The translations under genes were made by a program, and so were the position numbers. 64,000 nt of DNA from Omphiscola glabra (Eukaryota > Mollusca > Gastropoda > Lymnaeidae). The notes under the pieces are model-generated. The model was not told the DNA's origin and did not search any database. It saw only the letters and a program-made list of their open reading frames with translations. The stretch is from contig OZ024811.1 of NCBI GenBank assembly GCA_964017045.1, positions 8,333,674-8,397,673 of the forward strand, read 5' to 3'. Of the stretch, positions 1 to 11,510 are shown in pieces (position 1 is the first letter of the stretch; every line of letters starts with the position of its first letter).

Positions 1-33
1 TTCGTGGCTTGTGTTCGGGCTTTAGCTCTCTGT

Positions 34-565
34 TTAACCAACTCTTTCAGGTCCCTGTTCTCGGCATTTTCTGGTACAGCTTTCGTCCGTTTTCTCCTGC
101 GGCACATTCGCTAAGCCACTTTTCTCGGAAAGCTGTGTCATTGGCTTATCGGGTTGCGATTGGGCCGCGCCTTCTTTGGCTAGGAAGTCCGCCCTGTCGT
201 TCTGCGTGACCTCAACGTGCGAAGCGATCAAATGTAGGATTACTTCGCAGCTCTTTGCAATGATGTTGCCTACTGTTTCCAGAATGGTGTTTACCATAGT
301 GGTCTCCGTAGAGCCCATCTCCACGTACTCTAGAGCTGAGCGTGAATCTGTAACGAAACTACTTTCTAGACGTTTTTCCTCTTTGCAAGGCGTTGGTGGA
401 CCCTCTTCAGAGCAACCAGTATTGCCTCGATCTACGCATTGAGACTAGTTCTTAGTTTCCCGCTGGGACCAGATAGCTCCTCGGGTGGAGCTATCTCTTT
501 CGGGTACTGGATGAGGGCACCATAGCCACTTTGTTCTTCTGTTGGAAAACATGAGCCGTCTGTTC
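34..565 (-). pseudogene. RNase H domain of LINE, copy 1
   Basis: Starting at about 565 on the reverse strand the frame reads TDGSCFPTEEQ, then a stop inside the NA*IEAI segment near 440, then TDSRSALEYVE and SHVEVTQNDRADFLAKEGA. These match the D-E-D-D core blocks of LINE-encoded RNase H. The stop and a frame change near 350-440 disrupt it. It is followed directly by linker-type sequence rather than by the usual C-terminal cysteine motif, because the unit has been duplicated. Confidence 0.75.
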
Positions 566-1230
566 AGATTTTGACCAGACTGTCCGGGTAGGCATCAATC
601 GTTCTCTGCGCAGACTCTGATAGTTTTAGGTGATGACTATCATTCTTAGTTTTGGTGGTCGTCATGTTGAGCCGTATTTCACGTCGGGTAAGGCTTTCGT
701 GATGTCCACGTACTGGGATCACCTTCACTTTTCTCTGTTTTCGGGTAATGCCATGTCTCGGGACCGTATCTATAAAGGATGGTCTCTTTAGTCTGGTCTT
801 CTTTACCCATTTATCCTGGTGTTGAAAAAAGGGTTCCTGCCTGTCCATCCGACGGTATCTTCAGGACTGCCTTTTCCCTTCTGATTTCCAGAAGTTCGAC
901 ATCAGCCATTATTTCCTCTGCTGCTGTGGGTGTGATGCGTATCGCCTCACATACAAACCTGAGAGCTCGGTTTTGGATGCGATCCAGTCCCTCTAGAGCC
1001 ATGGGGCTTGCTAAGGTCTGCACTGGTAGGCTAAAAAGGTATAAAGACCTCAGTGGGTACATGCCAGCTTTTTCACCAGGCCTTTGTGATGTTTTCGCAC
1101 ATAGTTCGTTTACTGGTACAGTTTCAATCCCAGATAAACAACTGTCCGATCCCATTCCAGCTTTTGGATATTCAATTCTACTTCAACCTGAAGTGCTTTT
1201 CTTCCGTTAGTGATCAGTGAGTAAACCGTC
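564..1230 (-). pseudogene. RT connection/thumb region of LINE, copy 1
   Basis: The reverse frame 1155-811 contains LDRIQNRALRFVCEAIRITP followed by a RREKA motif, the typical stretch between RT and RNase H in Jockey/I-like elements. It continues after a frameshift into 848-564, whose last residues YPDSLVKI sit just before the RNase H TDGS block with one stop between. No independent function. Confidence 0.7.
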
Positions 1231-1319
1231 TTGTACGTATTTACGACCATTTTCTACTTACCCGCGTAAGCTTCAATTCTGTCTAGGTCGCGCTGCAGCC
1301 GGATCTGCAGTGTTTTAAC

Positions 1320-1920
1320 ATCCTTACGAGAGCTCCTGATCACCAAATCGTCTGCGAACATCGCATTCTCAGACTCTCATGTGCATGTCGTACAAATTGG
1401 CGAGGAAAAGTGTGCAGGGCAAGCTGATCAGAAACACTATTGCATACCCGCGTGGCAATTGTTCTGTTCCTCAGGAATTCCTCAACCCAGTTGGACATGT
1501 TACCAAATATTCTCAACTTCTGGAACTTATACATAAGGCCGGTGCGCCATACGTGGTAGTTCGCCTGTTTGATGTCCAAGAACACGGCAACCGTGTGATT
1601 CTTCCTCTGGAGTTGGTTAGTCATCGACTGGACAAGACGGATCACCTGATCCATAAGTTGGCGGCATTTACGGAACCCACCTTGCGTCGGTGGGAGGCAC
1701 TTGTTTTTCTCTAAAAAAACACTGGCCTTCCATTTACCATTCATTCTGTTACTTTCCTGAAACATGATGTGAGCTATATGGGCCGATAGCTGCTGGGTAA
1801 ATGGCCTGGTTTCCCATCTTTGGGAATTGTGATTATTGCTTTTTTTGCACAATTTCGGCAACCTGCCTGTATCCAGGTCATGTTAATGAGGGCCAGCAAA
1901 ATTTCTCTCCCATTTTTGCC
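1320..1920 (-). pseudogene. Reverse transcriptase domain of LINE, copy 1
   Basis: The reverse frame 1861-1340 contains GGFRKCRQLMDQ, HTVAVFLDIKQA and WVEEFLRNRT, which are RT palm blocks of Jockey/I-type elements. The catalytic FADD is at 1347-1358 but in a different frame from the main open stretch, so at least one frameshift lies between about 1380 and 1440. Another frameshift separates the upstream block near 1850-1900 (AEIVQKK, SQFPKMG). Inactive. Confidence 0.8.
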
Positions 1921-2285
1921 CAGATGGGTCAACATTTCGTTATGGACCTTGTCAGGGTCTGGTCACTTCGCCGGCCGGCACTTTCCCAAAGCGGTTCGCA
2001 ATTCTTCCGTTTTGAAGAAGGACGTGAAAATCTCTTGATGGGGCCCAGTACGCTGGGCTCGAGCTCCCTTTTTCCTAAGCTTCCGGACTGTGTAGTGTCT
2101 CTTTGGTTTTCTGGTTCACCTCTGCGAAATGCTTATTGAGCACACTAGCTCTCTTGGCGTCGCTCGCCTCGACACCTTTATCGGTCTGTATCGGCTGGGG
2201 GTTCCTCCTTGACCCCATACAAGAGAGATTTCCTAACAGATTTCACACTTTCCTTCCGTCTTGGAGGTTGAGCTTTTCACATACA

Positions 2286-2486
2286 CTAACCCATTTCGAT
2301 TTCTTGGGCCTTCTGGACGGCCAACCGGACTTCAGCCGATAGACGGTTGTAGCGTGCACGAGCAGTAGTCGTCTTCCGTTTCGTGGCTTGTGTTCGGGCT
2401 TTAGCTCTCTGTTTAACCAACTCTTTCAGGTCCCTGTTCTCGGCATTTTCTGGTATAGCTTTCGTCCGTTTTCTCCTGCGGCACAT
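2286..2486 (-). pseudogene. Endonuclease-RT linker segment at the duplication junction
   Basis: A lysine/arginine-rich stretch (AKARTQATKRKTTTARARY) that matches the linker of the second LINE at 8110-8394 (RARTKAGKLKTAAARAAY). In copy 1 it lies directly after RNase H of copy 2 in element direction, so the junction fuses RNase H to linker and skips the endonuclease. At 4758-4775 the same linker has a roughly 32-bp deletion. Confidence 0.7.
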
Positions 2487-2944
2487 TCGCTAAGCCACTT
2501 TTCTCGGAAAGCTGTGTCATTGGCTTATCGGGTTGCGATTGGGCCGCGCCTTCTTTGGCTAGGAAGTCCGCCCTGTCGTTCTGCGTGACCTCAACGTGCG
2601 AAGCGATCAAATGTAGGATTACTTCGCAGCTCTTTGCAATGATGTTGCCTACTGTTTCCAGAATGGTGTTTACCATAGTGGTCTCCGTAGAGCCCATCTC
2701 CACGTACTCTAGAGCTGAGCGTGAATCTGTGACGAAACTACTTTCTAGACGTTTTTCCTCTTTGCAAGGCGTTGGTGGACCCTCTTCAGAGCAACCAGTA
2801 TTGCCTCGATCTACGCATTGAGACTAGTTCTTAGTTTCCCGCTGGGACCAGATAGCTCCTCGGGTGGAGCTATCTCTTTCGGGTACTGGATGAGGGCACC
2901 ATAGCCACTTTGTTCTTCTGTTGGAAAACATGAGCCGTCTGTTC
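2413..2944 (-). pseudogene. RNase H domain of LINE, copy 2
   Basis: Duplicate of 34-565, with the same TDGS, TDSRSALE and NDRAD blocks and the same internal stop. Both copies share the lesions, so the element was already dead before the duplication. Confidence 0.75.
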
Positions 2945-3609
2945 AGATTTTGACCAGACTGTCCGGGTAGGCATCAATCGTTCTCTGCGCAGACTCTGAT
3001 AGTTTTAGGTGATGACTATCATTCTTAGTTTTGGTGGTCGTCATGTTGAGCCGTATTTCACGTCGGGTAAGGCTTTCGTGATGTCCACGTACTGGGATCA
3101 CCTTCACTTTTCTCTGTTTTCGGGTAATGCCATGTCTCGGGACCGTATCTATAAAGGATGGTCTCTTTAGTCTGGTCTTCTTTACCCATTTATCCTGGTG
3201 TTGAAAAAAGGGTTCCTGCCTGTCCATCCGACGGTATCTTCAGGACTGCCTTTTCCCTTCTGATTTCCAGAAGTTCGACATCAGCCATTATTTCCTCTGC
3301 TGCTGTGGGTGTGATGCGTATCGCCTCACATACAAACCTGAGAGCTCGGTTTTGGATGCGATCCAGTCCCTCTAGAGCCATGGGGCTTGCTAAGGTCTGC
3401 ACTGGTAGGCTAAAAAGGTATAAAGACCTCAGTGGGTACATGCCAGCTTTTTCACCAGGCCTTTGTGATGTTTTCGCACATAGTTCGTTTACTGGTACAG
3501 TTTCAATCCCAGATAAACAACTGTCCGATCCCATTCCAGCTTTTGGATATTCAATTCTACTTCAACCTGAAGTGCTTTTCTTCCGTTAGTGATCAGTGAG
3601 TAAACCGTC
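2943..3609 (-). pseudogene. RT connection/thumb region of LINE, copy 2
   Basis: Duplicate of 564-1230, with the same reading frames at 3534-3190 and 3227-2943. No copy-specific change was noticed here. Confidence 0.7.
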
Positions 3610-3698
3610 TTGTACGTATTTACGACCATTTTCTACTTACCCGCGTAAGCTTCAATTCTGTCTAGGTCGCGCTGCAGCCGGATCTGCAGTGTTTTAAC

Positions 3699-4299
3699 AT
3701 CCTTACGAGAGCTCCTGATCACCAAATCGTCTGCGAACATCGCATTCTCAGACTCTCATGTGCATGTCGTACAAATTGGCGAGGAAAAGTGTGCAGGGCA
3801 AGCTGATCAGAAACACTATTGCATACCCGCGTGGCAATTGTTCTGTTCCTCAGGAATTCCTCAACCCAGTTGGACATGTTACCAAATATTCTCAACTTCT
3901 GGAACTTATACATAAGGCCGGTGCGCCATACGTGGTAGTTCGCCTGTTTGATGTCCAAGAACACGGCAACCGTGTGATTCTTCCTCTGGAGTTGGTTAGT
4001 CATCGACTGGACAAGACGGATCACCTGATCCATAAGTTGGCGGCATTTACGGAACCCACCTTGCTTCGGTGGGAGGCACTTGTTTTTCTCTAAAAAAACA
4101 CTGGCCTTCCATTTACCATTCATTCTGTTACTTTCCTGAAACATGATGTGAGCTATATGGGCCGATAGCTGCTGGGTAAATGGCCTGGTTTCCCATCTTT
4201 GGGAATTGTGATTATTGCTTTTTTTGCACAATTTCGGCAACCTGCCTGTATCCAGGTCATGTTAATGAGGGCCAGCAAAATTTCTCTCCCATTTTTGCC
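3699..4299 (-). pseudogene. Reverse transcriptase domain of LINE, copy 2
   Basis: Duplicate of the copy 1 RT; FADD lies at 3726-3737. One coding difference is visible: PPKQGGF here against PPTQGGF in copy 1. The frameshifts flanking FADD are shared. Confidence 0.8.
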
Positions 4300-4751
4300 C
4301 AGATGGGTCAACATTTCGTTATGGACCTTGTCAGGGTCTGGTCACTTCGCCGGCCGGCACTTTCCCAAAGCGGTTCGCAATTCTTCCGTTTTGAAGAAGG
4401 ACGTGAAAATCTCTTGATGGGGCCCAGTACGCTGGGCTCGAGCTCCCTTTTTCCTAAGCTTCCGGACTGTGTAGTGTCTCTTTGGTTTTCTGGTTCACCT
4501 CTGCGAAATGCTTATTGAGCACACTAGCTCTCTTGGCGTCGCTCGCCTCGACACCTTTATCGGTCTGTAACGGCTGGGGGTTCCTCCTTGACCCCATACC
4601 AGAGAGATTTCCTAACAGATTTCACACTTTCCTTCCGTCTTGGAGGTTGAGCTTTTCACATACACTAACCCATTTCGATTTCTTGGGCCTTATGGACGGC
4701 CAACCGACTTCAGCTGATAGACGGTTGTAGCGTGCACGAGCAGTAGGCGTC

Positions 4752-5560
4752 TTACGTTTCGTGGCTTGTGTTCAGGTCCCTGTTCCAAGTAGGGTCTGAA
4801 TTTTTTCTTCCTGTTCGTCCTGGGGATCGTGTTCGGGCGACCCCCATAAATCGTGCCATTAAACTTCTCGAAGGTGGCATCGATGTCTTTGTCATCGACA
4901 TGAAGCAGGTTGACATTGGACTCGGTCTCTGTACGTACTCACCCAATCTGGCTTTCGGGAACAGCCAGTGTCGCTTCTCACATCGTGCTTTGGTCGTACC
5001 AAGATTAATCTTGAGAAGGATGGGAAGATGGTCACTCCTAATTTCATCTAATATTTCCAGATACTGACTGGACGCGAGGTCCACGGAAATAAGGTCTGGT
5101 CTGGACTCCGTGCTGTGTCCTGTATGGACCAGAGTGGGCGCACTCTCTCCGTCTTGCAACCTAATGAGATTGGTCTCAAGGCAGACCTCTTCCACGTGTT
5201 TGCATGACACGTTTTGCTCTGGGTGGCCCCACATGGGCGACTGGGCGTTTAAGTCTCCCGCTATGATCGTCTTTGAGAAGACTGACTCCCCCCGGGTGGG
5301 GAGTGTGATAGGATTGCGAGGAGTCTTGTAAACATTAGTCACGGCGAATCTCTTGCCCAATTTGGTCCCCCTCACGGTGAGGGTGTCCGTGTTCGATAGT
5401 TCTTAACTTCCACGACCTCCACAGCAAGGTCGTTCTTACCGCTGTGGTGATACCACGACATTTGACGCACTGGAAGAGCGAGTAACCAGTGATATGAAAC
5501 GGCTTACCATGGAGTAAGGTTTCTTGGAACAAAGCCAAGTCCACGTCGCGCTCGTGGAGA
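4752..5560 (-). pseudogene. AP-type endonuclease domain of LINE
   Basis: The reverse frame 5544-5335 begins DLALFQETLLHG, with HITGYSLF and RGITTAVRT, which is the N-terminal half of a LINE endonuclease. The frame 5375-4752 continues with FAVTNVYKTP, AGDLNAQSPMWG, RPDLISVD and SDHLPIL, which carry the metal and phosphate-binding residues of the family. A frameshift near 5340-5370 splits the two. It is the single endonuclease copy in the window for this element, upstream of RT copy 2. Confidence 0.85.
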
Positions 5561-6930
5561 AGTTTGGTAGCTGATGCATTTAACCGATTATAATTAGTGG
5601 AATCTATGAAATATCGCTATGTTAGATATATTTGATGATCTGTATATTAATCTTATTAAGCTTGCCGCTCCAGCCGATGTCTTACTTCCTGGAGTTCGCA
5701 TAATATATCGGCATTTTTTAGATTTTAATAACACTGTATTTAATTACCTTTACATAAATAAAAAGGTCAAAAATTCTTGCTAAGTATCAATGGTACGCAA
5801 TCTATTTATAAATTATATTTCATCATAAAGTAAAGCATTACTTTTAAGTAGGGATAGGTGCTAATTATAAATTGTATGACGGAATTAGTCTTTAAAAAAT
5901 AAATATATTTAATCGATTCCACGTTCGGTTCTATAAAATGAAAATATAAAAAAATGAGATATTTTTTTTATAATGAATTTAATAGGCGAATACAAAAAGT
6001 TCACATTTTATCAATAATTTTATCGAAAGCGTTTGTGTTTTCTTTTAATCATAATTTAATGTGCTACTTTTGTAACAATGTTTCCTACGTAACAGAGGTT
6101 TAAAAAATGCATAACCTATATTTATTACGCTCCACCTATTTGCATGATTTTTTATGATTCTTTTTTTCATGATGGAAATTTATCAGATTAGTTGGTACTA
6201 GTTTTAAAAAAAATTATTATTCCTAATTTGATATTAAATTTTTTTATAGTGTTTTGAAATTACAAATAAATAGTTCAATCAACTGAATTTTGGGAAATAT
6301 AAACTTTATTTGCATACGATTTCCCTTAGATAAAAGCACACGTTAATGAATGAATACATAATGTCTTCTTAAAATATTTAAGCTGTAAATATACTATTTA
6401 AAAAAAATCCCAGTTTTCAAAACTCATAAAAATGTATGGATCTTTTTAATTCACAGGTTTTTTTTTCGTTTTGACTCTTGTAAAATTTGGAAATAGAAAA
6501 AAAGTAAGTTGTTGTTTTCCATTTGCGTTCAAAATATAAATTCATGTTCGCGGTGCTTTTTAGTGATGGAACCCATTAAAAAAAATGTTTGAGTTGAAAA
6601 TTCATTTATTAATAAAGTAGCTTCAAAATAATGTATTACTATTTTTAGTAATATACCTTTTTTATTTGGCATAACACAAGCAGGTGAAACACTTTTCCGT
6701 TTTGCACCACCTTCTCATTTTTTTTGCACCCTGCATTGAAAGAAGATAATTAAGAAAATATCCTCATCACATAATTAGCCTCGAAAAAATCCGAGGCACC
6801 CGGGATCGTAAAGGTTGTTAGGCGAACACAATGGTTCTATATTTTTAAACTAGGACCTCTTCCGTTGGACTCCAATTAGGTGTAGAATGTTGCACAACTA
6901 AATTCATATATGTTATATAATTTATGTTTA
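5561..6930. repeat. Dispersed non-coding repeat, copy A (about 1.35 kb)
   Basis: It aligns by eye along its whole length with 12545-14010. Shared blocks include TTTAACCGATTA near the start, TCTTACTTCCTG, CATAACACAAGCAGGT (6669) and GTGTAGAATGTTGCAC near 6880. It is strongly AT-rich with no reading frame. Copy A starts exactly where the LINE ends, so its C-rich cap seen in the other copies is missing. Probably a non-autonomous element; class unknown. Confidence 0.75.
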
Positions 6931-6984
6931 TTTATTTATTTTTAATTGATCAAAAAATTTCTGTGGACAATAAAGATTTAATAA

Positions 6985-7050
6985 TTGGTCGGCAAACCGC
7001 GGCTCGCGTGCCACATGGGGCTCTTAAAGCGAGTTTTCCGATCATTGTAA
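6985..7050. repeat. hAT-type MITE end fragment
   Basis: The segment GGTCGGCAAACCGCGGCTCG, followed by a GCCACATG block, is a typical terminus of small animal hAT elements. A related, more complete copy lies at 53455-53645. No matching second end was found here. 6931-7080 is otherwise featureless. Confidence 0.5.
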
Positions 7051-7119
7051 TAGGCAATATTACGATAGTGCAATAGCTAACAACTAACTAACACACACAT
7101 ATTCTGGTTATGGTCTGAA

Positions 7120-7590
7120 GGTCACATAATCTGAAGAGATTACTCTCTTAAGACCTTGGCTAGTAAATTGGCAACCAGATCCATATGCTGAGCTGTGCCA
7201 TACATCATTTTCCTCACGTAGGGTTCCCCAACCGCCCTGGCTTCCCCCGGGAGATCTAGTGAGGGACATTTGGTCAACAGATCCGCTAGCCTCTCCGACC
7301 CAGGCTGCAATTGCAGCAGGTAGGATCGCTATTGTTGTCTAACAGCCAGAAGTATGTACCTATGGGGAAATGCTCGGTGCGCTTTGCATCACTAAGCTCT
7401 GCTGTTTGCGAACTAACCTCCACCATGGGTCTTGTTTGCTAGGAGGGGGCATGTTTGAAAAGACGCATCTCGCAGTCGTATTGTCTTGCCCACTGCTTGC
7501 CAGCTATTTATTCCAAAAACAGAAATTTGTACTTCTGTCTGAGGCAGGGCAGCCCGGGTTTTTGCTTTCCGGTTACTCACAACTATTGCA
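7120..7590 (-). pseudogene. C-terminal cysteine region of LINE ORF2
   Basis: On the reverse strand, after a KQWARQYDCEMRL block, the frame reads DPTCCNCSLGRRGSADLLTK and then CPSLDLPGEA. This fits the C-x2-C...H/T-x-C tail found after RNase H in I/Jockey-like proteins. The sequence upstream of 7590 joins abruptly to RT N-terminal sequence. Confidence 0.65.
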
Positions 7591-7593
7591 ACT

Positions 7594-8400
7594 TCAACAA
7601 TAGACCGGACTTCCAGACCCGGTCATAGGCCTATCGGAGGTAAAAAAAAAAAGAAACAGCCACTGTATGCGACTTTTTCTGGAGCCAATCCGTGATGGAC
7701 TGGATAAGAAGGAGCATTCCCTTGCCATGTACCAGTAGAGCCTCTGATTAATCATTCTCTCGGCTACCTTCCCCAAAAACGATGTCAGTGAGATCGGTCG
7801 GTAGCCATTGGTTGATCGAGTTCTTCCCCTTCTTTGTGAATATGGATGATGTTAGCGCTAAGCCAAGCTTTGTCCTAGCTATCGGGCCAAGGATTTAATT
7901 ATTTCATAACAGATCTTATCCGGACCTGGTGCCTTGGCGGCGTTGCACCGAACGATGGCGGTTTGCAACTCAGTCATAGTGTAAAGGGCAGTGAATATCT
8001 CATGGCATGTAGTTTCCACTGTTCGGTCACTTCTCCATGCTTCCGGAGACGGTCAAGGTTCCGGCTCCCTCTGGACTCCTTCTGCTTCCTGTTGATCCTT
8101 GCAAATTGCTTAGTCAAAGCCTCGGCACTCTTGGCATCCGTACAAGTAGTCGTTTGCAAAGGACGCAGGTTTCTTACCTTCCCCATGCAGGATAGAGAGT
8201 CCATCAATCGCCAGACCTTTTTTCCGTCTTTCAGGTCGAGTTTTCCACGTCCCAACCCATTTTTCCTTCTTTGCCCTATCGACCTCCTTTCGGACCACGC
8301 CCATCAGTTTCTTGTAAGCTGCACGAGCAGCAGCCGTCTTCAACTTTCCGGCTTTGGTCCGTGCTCTCTTCGGTTCACGAATCATCTCTGCCAACCTCTA
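7594..8400 (-). pseudogene. Linker and N-terminal RT segment of LINE
   Basis: The linker frame 8394-8110 is basic and ends in AKKEKWVGTWKTRP. 8255-7974 carries DLKDGKKVWRLMDSLS. 7980-7880 carries AAKAPGPDKICYEIIK, and 7830-7700 carries GYRPISLTSFLGKVAERMIN; both are classic RT blocks 0-1. The frame is interrupted by stops near 7885 and 7860. It ends near 7650 with KKSHTVAV, just before the catalytic block that should follow. Confidence 0.75.
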
Positions 8401-8596
8401 GTTTCAAAAGGGGCGGAACTTACGGGTCCCGTTGGTTCTTGCTGATTCCTCGATCGTGCGTTCTGTTCGTTCACGGAACAGACTCCACTTAGCATTTCCG
8501 AACAGCCAATGTCTCCTAGCAAACCTTGGCTTTGCAAGCTAAAGATCTATTGTTAAGACAGTTGGTCGATGATCGCTACCAACCTCATCCAAGACT

Positions 8597-9200
8597 TCAC
8601 ACCGTGTCTTTGCCTCGAGCTCGGCTGAGACCAGTGTTACATCGGGGCGTGACATCACTATTGCCAGTATGGAACAGTGTGGGTACACTGTCGCCGTTTT
8701 GCAGCCTAATGAAGTTGGTCGTGAGCTCGACCTCCTCTAAGTAGCGCCATGAGGCGTTAGTATCGGGATCACTCATATCCCCCATATGGGCGTTAAAGTT
8801 ATAAATCTATTTGTAAAGTGAATAGTGCCGTACAATGGAAGGCACAATGTATAGGAATAAGGTGTTATAAATGTTGCTTACGGTAAAGAACTTATCACCT
8901 AACCCTACTCTCAGGGTCAGAGAATATGTCCCACCAACGTTAGTGTTCTCTACCAGCTCTGCTGTGAGGGGGTTTCGCACAAGAGTTATCAGACCTTGGC
9001 ACTTTGCGCAAAAGCAGCGGTAAACTGAAAAGCCCATGTTGTGCAATGGAAGCTTTTTCAGAAACTTATCATGCAATAGAGTTAAGTCCACTTCCCAGCT
9101 TTTGAGTAGGTTGGTGAGTTCAGGGATTTTTGCACTGACCCCGTTGCACTTTGCCTGAGCCCTGTCACCGATCTGCAGGGGAGGAGGGGATTTGAGTTCC
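8597..9200 (-). pseudogene. Endonuclease domain of LINE (degenerate)
   Basis: 9200-8807 reads CNGVSAKIPELTNLLKSWEV then DLTLLHDKFL, matching the start of LINE endonucleases. 8785-8597 reads TTNFIRLQNGDSVPTLFHTG, the same block as LIRLQDGESAPTLVHTG in the other LINE. The central GDxN motif is damaged by a frameshift and deletion around 8790-8830. Confidence 0.7.
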
Positions 9201-9239
9201 CCCCGGTTTGGTCAGTCAATTATACTAGCCATATTTGGT

Positions 9240-10560
9240 TGAATAATAACTGGACTTTATTTTCTGACCTTCACCCGGAGAGATTACCTTAGTAATCCCT
9301 CACCTTCGCCCTGGCGGTTAGACGTAGAGACGTGAGTTTTTTGGCTTCGTGTAGTCTGCTCTACCTTACTAGTCCGGGGGCGGGGGGTAAAAAAAATTTC
9401 CCCTGGCGCCAAACACTCTAATTACTCCTCTGCTTGTGACGTAGAAAGATGTGCGGATGGAGTTGTCCAGTCAGGGTTCTTTTTTTCTTCATATAGAGGC
9501 GTGTCATTCTAGGAAAACATCCAGAGTTTTTATCATGAAAGAAAGGCGACATAAATTTTGGCCCGCCATAAATTTTCAAAATTAAGTAAAAAATATATTT
9601 TGATGCCAAATTTCAAGGGACTTAATATAATTCAACCATTGTTATATATGTTTCTACTCATTCAATCCCTTAGATCATATGTGGAAGCTTCTATAATGAA
9701 AATGAACTATATTGTTGTAATTTGTTGGACATAAATTATCCTTTATTAAAAGATCCGTCAACGTGTTATTTGCTATAAATGGGTTTTAGTACTTTGTGTA
9801 GTGACTGCATCCTATCAAATTTAGTGTGGCTAAAATTGAATCTAAGATATCTTGAACGATATCTTTAAGTTTGGCTTTGTCATCTGTATTATTATTATTA
9901 TAAAACAAACCCAAAATAATAACCCGGCTTTATAGAATGTTAGTCTGAATTAGTTTAAAAATTAATTTTTTATTTTTTAAAAAATTTAATTAGACGCGGC
10001 TCGGTTATGTCCTCCGGTGTATTACGTCTTCAAAGCATTCAATTTATAAAAACCAAATTTATATTGTACACATATTTATCTTAAATGCAAATGAGTAAAA
10101 ATAATATCAAATAATAATAACTGTTGATGTCGAATATTAAATACAGGTAACACAAATCTTTTCAAATGTTTATACGACTCCCTGAACTAGACTTAAAAGA
10201 CATGCCATTTTCATTATTGTTAGAAACTTTCTCTCTACTCGCATGTCTGTTTCGTGGTATGTAATCGTGTTCGTTGTACGTAGTTTGCTTGTTTACACGA
10301 GTGATATTTAAAAAACATTCTGTGCAGTGTTCACCCGGTGAACCGCTGGAAAGGAACACTGCATCGACGGAGACGGGATGACACCGTAGGTAGAATTATC
10401 ATGGTTGACCGCGTCTGCTTCGCTGAAGCAACGGTCGGGTGGAAGAGCTCACATCTACTTTTTAGTTTTATGACTAGGTAAAGTCATTTTAACCGGGATC
10501 TTGTAAGCATTCGATGTTTAAAAAATGTAATAACATGTCAAAGAATTTTCCAACTAAGTT
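9240..10560. other. AT-rich spacer with a MITE remnant
   Basis: No convincing gene. 9375-9420 contains GGCGCCAAACACTCT, the right-end signature of the short hAT MITE family that is complete at 17563-17749. 10330-10450 is somewhat more GC-rich but matches nothing I recognise. Confidence 0.5.
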
Positions 10561-10564
10561 CAGG

Positions 10565-11510
10565 CTGTGTCCAGCACAAGAGATACCATTTGTATCCAAA
10601 ATCTTATTGAAAGTCGTTCTCCTCCATTTTCTGGATGACCTCACTCAGTCTGACTTGCATGAGCCTTTCCAGTCAGCATACAGGGGACATTAACATACCG
10701 AGACAGCCCCTCTGTCGTCTTGTGATGAGGGTCAGGTTGTTACTTGATCTATCGGAAGCTTTAGATACGCTTGACCATGGCATACTTCTCAAATGTCTGC
10801 AAAAAACGTTCGGTTTCACCGATACCGTCCTGAAATTGTTCCGCTCGTATCTGACAAATCGGGTCAAATCAGTTATTGCAAACGGCTTGACCTTGAAGCA
10901 ATCTACTATCGAATTTGGAATACCCTAGGGCTCAGTCCCATGCCCGGTGCTTTTCACTATGTACGTTCAGCCCCTGGTTGCAGTGATCAAGCTATATCAC
11001 ATGTTCGCAGATGATACCCAACTTCAGCAGTCCGGGATCCCCTCTAAGTTCCCCCAGCTTCTTATTATGACACAGAAGACAGGGTAGTCAGTTAAGCACT
11101 GGATGACCATAAACAAGCTCAAATTGAACGATGAAAAGGCTGAGCTGATCTCCATTGCTACCGCTCAGAAGCAAACATCTGTAAATAACACACCACCCCT
11201 TACTCGCTCAGGTGTGCAGATTGAGTTTGCTCAAACAATGCGAAAACTGGGTGTCTACCTAGACAGAACACTAACTTTGGAAAATTACATTAACATGCTT
11301 TTTTGCAAGGCGATTTTTCTAGAGCTGCGCAGAATTAGTCATATTAGACCATTTTTAACGTTTGATGCATCAAAGAGGCTGATGTCTGCATTCATTCTAA
11401 CACACATGAACTACTGCAATGCTCTCATGTTGGGTCTTGCGGCTACGCTCCTGGATAAAATTAAAAAAGTGCAGAATAATGCGGCTCGCATTCAGTTCTG
11501 ACCCATGATG
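10565..11510 (+). pseudogene. CR1/L2-like RT fragment
   Basis: Forward frames contain EIPFVSK, DLHEPFQSAYR, LLDLSEALDTLDHGILLKCL, the catalytic MFADDTQL (FADD codons 11004-11015), then INKLKLNDEKAELI and MRKLGVYLDRTLTLE, and end with IKKVQNNAARIQF. This is most of the RT domain of a CR1/L2-type LINE. Frames change near 10870-11000 and 11030-11100. Both ends are truncated; no endonuclease or 3' tail was found. Confidence 0.85.

Larger units (their letters stand above)
1..4758. repeat. Tandem duplication, unit 2379 bp, two copies
   Basis: Bases 1-2379 recur at 2380-4758 with only about ten differences that I can find (for example an A/G change near 331/2710, G/T at 1686/4065, an indel near 2324/4703), so roughly 99.5% identical. 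The word TTCGTGGCTTGTGTTC occurs at 1, 2380 and about 4758. The junction shares the word TTCAGGTCCCTGTTC with the endonuclease-linker boundary near 4771, which suggests a microhomology-type breakpoint. The array may continue left of the window. Confidence 0.95.
1..5560 (-). mobile_element. I/Jockey-like non-LTR retrotransposon with duplicated RT-RNase H part, decayed
   Basis: Read on the reverse strand the order is AP endonuclease (about 5540-4780), linker, RT, connection and RNase H (4758-2380), then linker, RT, connection and RNase H again (2380-1). Motifs are those of EN-RT-RNH LINEs: GDLNAQSPMWG and SDHLPIL in the endonuclease, MFADDL in the RT, TDGS, TDSRSALE and ASHVEVTQNDRAD in RNase H. 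Several frameshifts and stops break every domain, so it is a pseudo-element. The left end runs out of the window. I cannot separate I from Jockey or related RNase H-bearing clades by eye. Family-level call is firm, clade is inference. Confidence 0.85.
7080..9240 (-). mobile_element. Second I/Jockey-like LINE, internally deleted
   Basis: Reverse strand order is endonuclease (9200-8597), linker (8400-8000), RT N-terminus (7980-7650), then the element jumps to the C-terminal cysteine region (7590-7120). Most of RT and RNase H is missing. Linker and endonuclease resemble the element at 1-5560, but at a divergence that implies a different family. Frameshifts and stops occur throughout. Confidence 0.8.

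Noticed and set aside
779..3589. Forward frames of 143 codons at 779-1210 and 3158-3589
   Set aside because: They are antisense shadows of the LINE RT-RNase H region.
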